NCBI RefSeq assembly: GCF_026914265.1 | Contig: NC_069135.1 | Span: forward strand, 22,065,639 to 22,129,638 | Source of the DNA: Mya arenaria | Taxonomy: Eukaryota > Mollusca > Bivalvia > Myida > Myidae | DNA: 64,000 bases | Reading direction: 5' to 3' | In this document: in pieces, positions 61,101 to 64,000 of the stretch | Layout: every line of letters begins with the position of its first letter | Position numbering within the stretch: position 1 is the first letter of the stretch | Translations under genes and position numbers: made by a program | Notes under the pieces: model-generated | What the model was told of the DNA's origin: nothing | The model's input: the letters and a program-made list of their open reading frames with translations, nothing else | Database searches by the model: none

Positions 61101-64000
61101 TTTGGAGGGGTGGCCTATTTTAAATTGTTATAAATTCTTAATTTATACAGCTATCTGGTTGAAATTTGGCCAGTTGACAGTGCTTAGCCATAGAATATTG
61201 GTGTTTGAGTATGAAATGTGAAAATCTTATATTACATAATATAAATTAATAATATATAATTTTCTTATATATTTTTGACATTTTTAAAAAAAACTACTTT
61301 CACTTTCAATTTAATGTTTGGAAATAGTTCCAAATGATGGTAACTAATGAATGAAAGCCTCACTTTCAATTCCAAAGTATAAATGGAGGGATTTTTTTAA
61401 CATAGGAAGCAGACCCAGGAGGAACTGTCTGTTGAAGACCCCCCCCCCCCCCCCCCACCACCAAGCTGCCCACCAGAGGCCAAGCTGTACTTGGTGTTTG
61501 CCAACATGCTGTAATTTGTAAGTACTTCAAGATAATATATTAGAAAATGGTATCCAAACTGAAGTACAAAGTGAGACAGTTTGGTCATAAAAGCCCATTG
61601 AGACTGTTTGTTCCATTCCTAAATGAATTTCTTTCATGTTGTCAATCATTTCTGGTGTGGCTTTAATAATAATATTATTTTCTAATGAAACTGCTGACTT
61701 GTATCAGTCTTTGGTCTGTATTGTGCATCTATTCACACATTTTGTTTGCTCTTTTAAGCAAACATTACAATAATTGCAAATTCTATAAGCAATTAAACAA
61801 AACTTACTGCACATAGGATGCAGAATGATGTTTTATTTAGTGTGCATATGATTTTCAGCTTATGGACAAGAAAACATATACTTTAACAATCACAGCAACA
61901 CAATGAGATCCCAATTTTAAAGAAATAATGCCACCTTTCATTAATTCATTAATTCATTCTATCAATCATTCATATATATTCATTAATTCATTCATTTATT
62001 CAATTTATTCATTGAAAAACTTGACATTTCTCAAGGCAAAATAAATAAAAAGTGAGCAGCTTTCATAAAGAATAGAGCCTTTTCCCTTAATGCATTAAAA
62101 AACACAACCTTAATACAGTATAAATGTTTTAAAAACCCTAATTTATTGCTTATTTTAATAGCCAGCCTGGTTGCTGTAGCCACAGAGGAATTTTCAAGGA
62201 CAAGAACCAGTGCTGGTAAAACTGTGGTCTCTGTGGTTTTCCATACCGGCTCTCGGCAAGGATTTTCAAGAAAGGAATACCATCTCCAAGTAAGAAGAAA
62301 TTCTAAGCATGTCTGGTTTGAATGCTTGCAAAATGCATCTGGGTACTCAATAAGATGAGGTTTACCTTTGAGTTGTTAAAAACTGATTGCAAAATGTCCA
62401 AAAGACTATATATTCTATTAAATTTGTCCTGAAAATCTTTGAATTCATGAACTTTTCTGCATATTTATCACATTTATGACTATATTAAAGGTTGTGTATG
62501 CCTCAAATGAGTGTTTACAGGCCTTTTTCAAACTTTAACAGTAGTGGCAGATAGTTTTATTTGTGTAAAACATTGCTTTTGTGTCTTGCTTGCAGATCAT
62601 GATGTGCCAATAAGCTCCAGTTAGCTGCGGCCTTTTCCCCAGGCGGTAGTCCTGCAATCTGAATCCAGGAGATGCAGCTCTGAATCCAATATTTCAGAAG
62701 AATGAAGATGTTAGTCAACTCTGTAGTGTTTGTTTGTGTGTAAATGATTCCAATGAGTGAGATTTATAGCAAATCAGGTGTAAATAAGCATCTTATAGAC
62801 AATAGTGAAGTGCTGTACTCTGAATTTAATGCCAAATCTAGCCTTCAAAACAGATTCTTAAAGTAAATTTTTTTTAAAAATGGGCATAATAATGCTATCT
62901 CTGCATTTTCTACATCATGTAGCCACCTCATACATGAAAACACTAGCAGTTGTCATGAATCTTTAAGTTTTGGTGTGTTTTTTGCCATTTCCTTTGTTGC
63001 GCCATTTGTCCCGGAAGCCAACAATTTGGCATATAGTGTTGTTTAGACTGTCTATTAACACATTATCACTAAATTTCTTGTGTTAAACTGAACAGTTCTG
63101 TTACCTTTGTATATAAGTGGACCAGAAAAGCAAAATTTTGACAAGTTGAGGCATTTCAGTTGGGCTCTATGTCATTTTTTATATAAAACACTAAGCCGAT
63201 GAAGTGGAAAAACCTTATTTTGCTTAGAAAAAATCTTAAAAGAGTAGGCAGGCCAGTTTTGTGGTGCTGTTCTATAGACACCATTAAAAGCTACAAGGAA
63301 AACTTTACTTGGTCAAATTATTCCAATGCATAAGGAAATAATGGCTCTTCAAAGGTTTGCGGCTTAACATTTGAGGGAAATGGCTGTTTCTGCTTTTTAT
63401 GAAAATACCACAGGTGCTAATACTTGTCTCATTCATTTAGTGTTTGATATATCATTGCCAAACTTTCAGTATGTGTTGCATATAGCCTGAAGCTGAACTA
63501 TAGGAGTTTTGAAGTCTGTTTCTGAAAAAATGTTGCTTAAATAGGCTCAAGACCACAGTTATCTGCCCCCCGTTGACCAAGATCCGGATGTGAATACAGA
63601 AACAAAGAGTGCTTGTGTTCAAGTATCAATATTTTATTAAAATTGAATGAAAAAGAAGCAAAAAATGTTCTTTTTGCAGAGAACTTGACTGAAGTTGACA
63701 CTCTATTGCAGAAATTGATAGTTTTCAATGTAAATATTGGAAAAATCATAGCTTGTGGAAGTCTGAAAATTAGTTGTTTGTAGCCGATTGACTCCCTGGC
63801 GGAAGGGTTATGTATTTGAACTCAATTTTGACAGTCGGGTCAATGGTTAACATGGTGTTTTCTTGTGATTATATTTTGTGTCTTGAATTGTTCTAGAGAT
63901 GCCATGTCCTTGTTTTTCAATTGGGGTGTGTATAAAGTCAAAAGCCAGGTTAGTGTCTATATGAAACATATAGTAAAAATAACTGTGGTCTCACGCCTGA
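43170..64000 (+). repeat. Macrosatellite, unit about 2.91 kb, seven complete copies plus a partial eighth
   Basis: Using 'ggctcaagaccacagttatc' as the marker, units start at 43170, 46079, 48989, 51900, 54808, 57718, 60631 and 63544 (lengths 2909, 2910, 2911, 2908, 2910, 2913 and 2913). By eye the copies differ only at homopolymers and a few single bases (for example ttcagttggg at 63158 for ttcaggtggg). The array continues beyond the window. The left edge is sharp: the first unit follows 'gtagtaat' instead of the internal junction 'gcttaaata'. Such identity means very recent expansion or ongoing homogenisation. Confidence 0.95.
43523..45148 (+). other. Splice-bounded coding-like segments in each macrosatellite unit (unit 1 coordinates)
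   Basis: Four segments have AG/GT-type borders. (i) 43523-43574, DAMSLFFNWGVYKVKSQ then gttagt. (ii) 43945-44052, containing the C-run, RPRRNCLLKT..., TTKLPTRGQAVLGVCQHAVI, then gtaagt. (iii) 44697-44824, SLVAVATEEFSRTRTSAGKT and VVSVVFHTGSRQGFSRKEYH, then gtaaga. (iv) 45131-45148, IMMCQ and stop after ttgcttgcag. Segments ii, iii and iv are phase-compatible when the C-run length leaves remainder 2 on division by three. Segment i does not join segment ii without a stop. I do not recognise the product; it may be a captured gene fragment. Confidence 0.4.

Noticed and set aside
46072-63749. The repeated 70-codon minus-strand ORF (MIFPIFTLKTINFCNRVSTS...)
   Set aside because: It is copied with every macrosatellite unit, has no splice or domain support, and plus-strand splice signals overlap it.

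Overview
This is eukaryotic, AT-rich, intron-bearing DNA. It is almost certainly from a bivalve mollusc. The reasons are minisatellite-bearing elements that begin AACAAGAG and end GAGCTAA, arrays full of 'gaccttgacctttg' motifs, a LINE 3' end with a (CTTGA)n tail, and a HEPN-NACHT-LRR immune receptor of a type I associate with molluscs. Nothing here looks prokaryotic or viral. Coding sequence is sparse, and repeats dominate.

Layout: 1-1.2 kb holds the last two coding exons of a plus-strand gene with a low-complexity C-terminus. 4.0-6.7 kb is a decayed, 5'-truncated LINE on the minus strand. 7.1-13 kb holds a 31-bp repeat and two minisatellite-bearing elements; the first carries repeated perfect nuclear-receptor (oestrogen-response-element type) palindromes. 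13.35-13.53 kb is a broken copy of one FANCD2 exon. 14.3-21.3 kb (minus) holds five phase-consistent exons of dual oxidase (DUOX) covering only the PH-like region to the first EF-hand. A 3.6-kb minisatellite element sits in one of its introns. 22.8-23.4 kb has tandem tRNA-derived (SINE-like) heads. 24-25.8 kb is a large inverted pair of 49-bp arrays. 27.1-27.5 and 40.6-40.9 kb are two copies of one MITE with TAA/TTA target duplications.

The best gene is at 29.1-35.7 kb on the minus strand. It has nine exons with matching phases and about 1,259 codons. The order is a Cys/His-rich DZIP3-like HEPN region with an R-x4-H motif, a coiled coil, a NACHT NTPase and degenerate leucine-rich repeats. It is most likely a cytosolic NLR-type innate immune receptor. 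The DUOX exons are also related to mucosal immunity, but they look like a gene fragment, so no working partnership can be claimed.

From 43.17 kb to the window end there is a macrosatellite of about 2.91-kb units: seven complete copies and part of an eighth, nearly identical. Each unit carries splice-bounded, coding-like segments, and a C-homopolymer of 12-18 bases in one of them changes length between copies.
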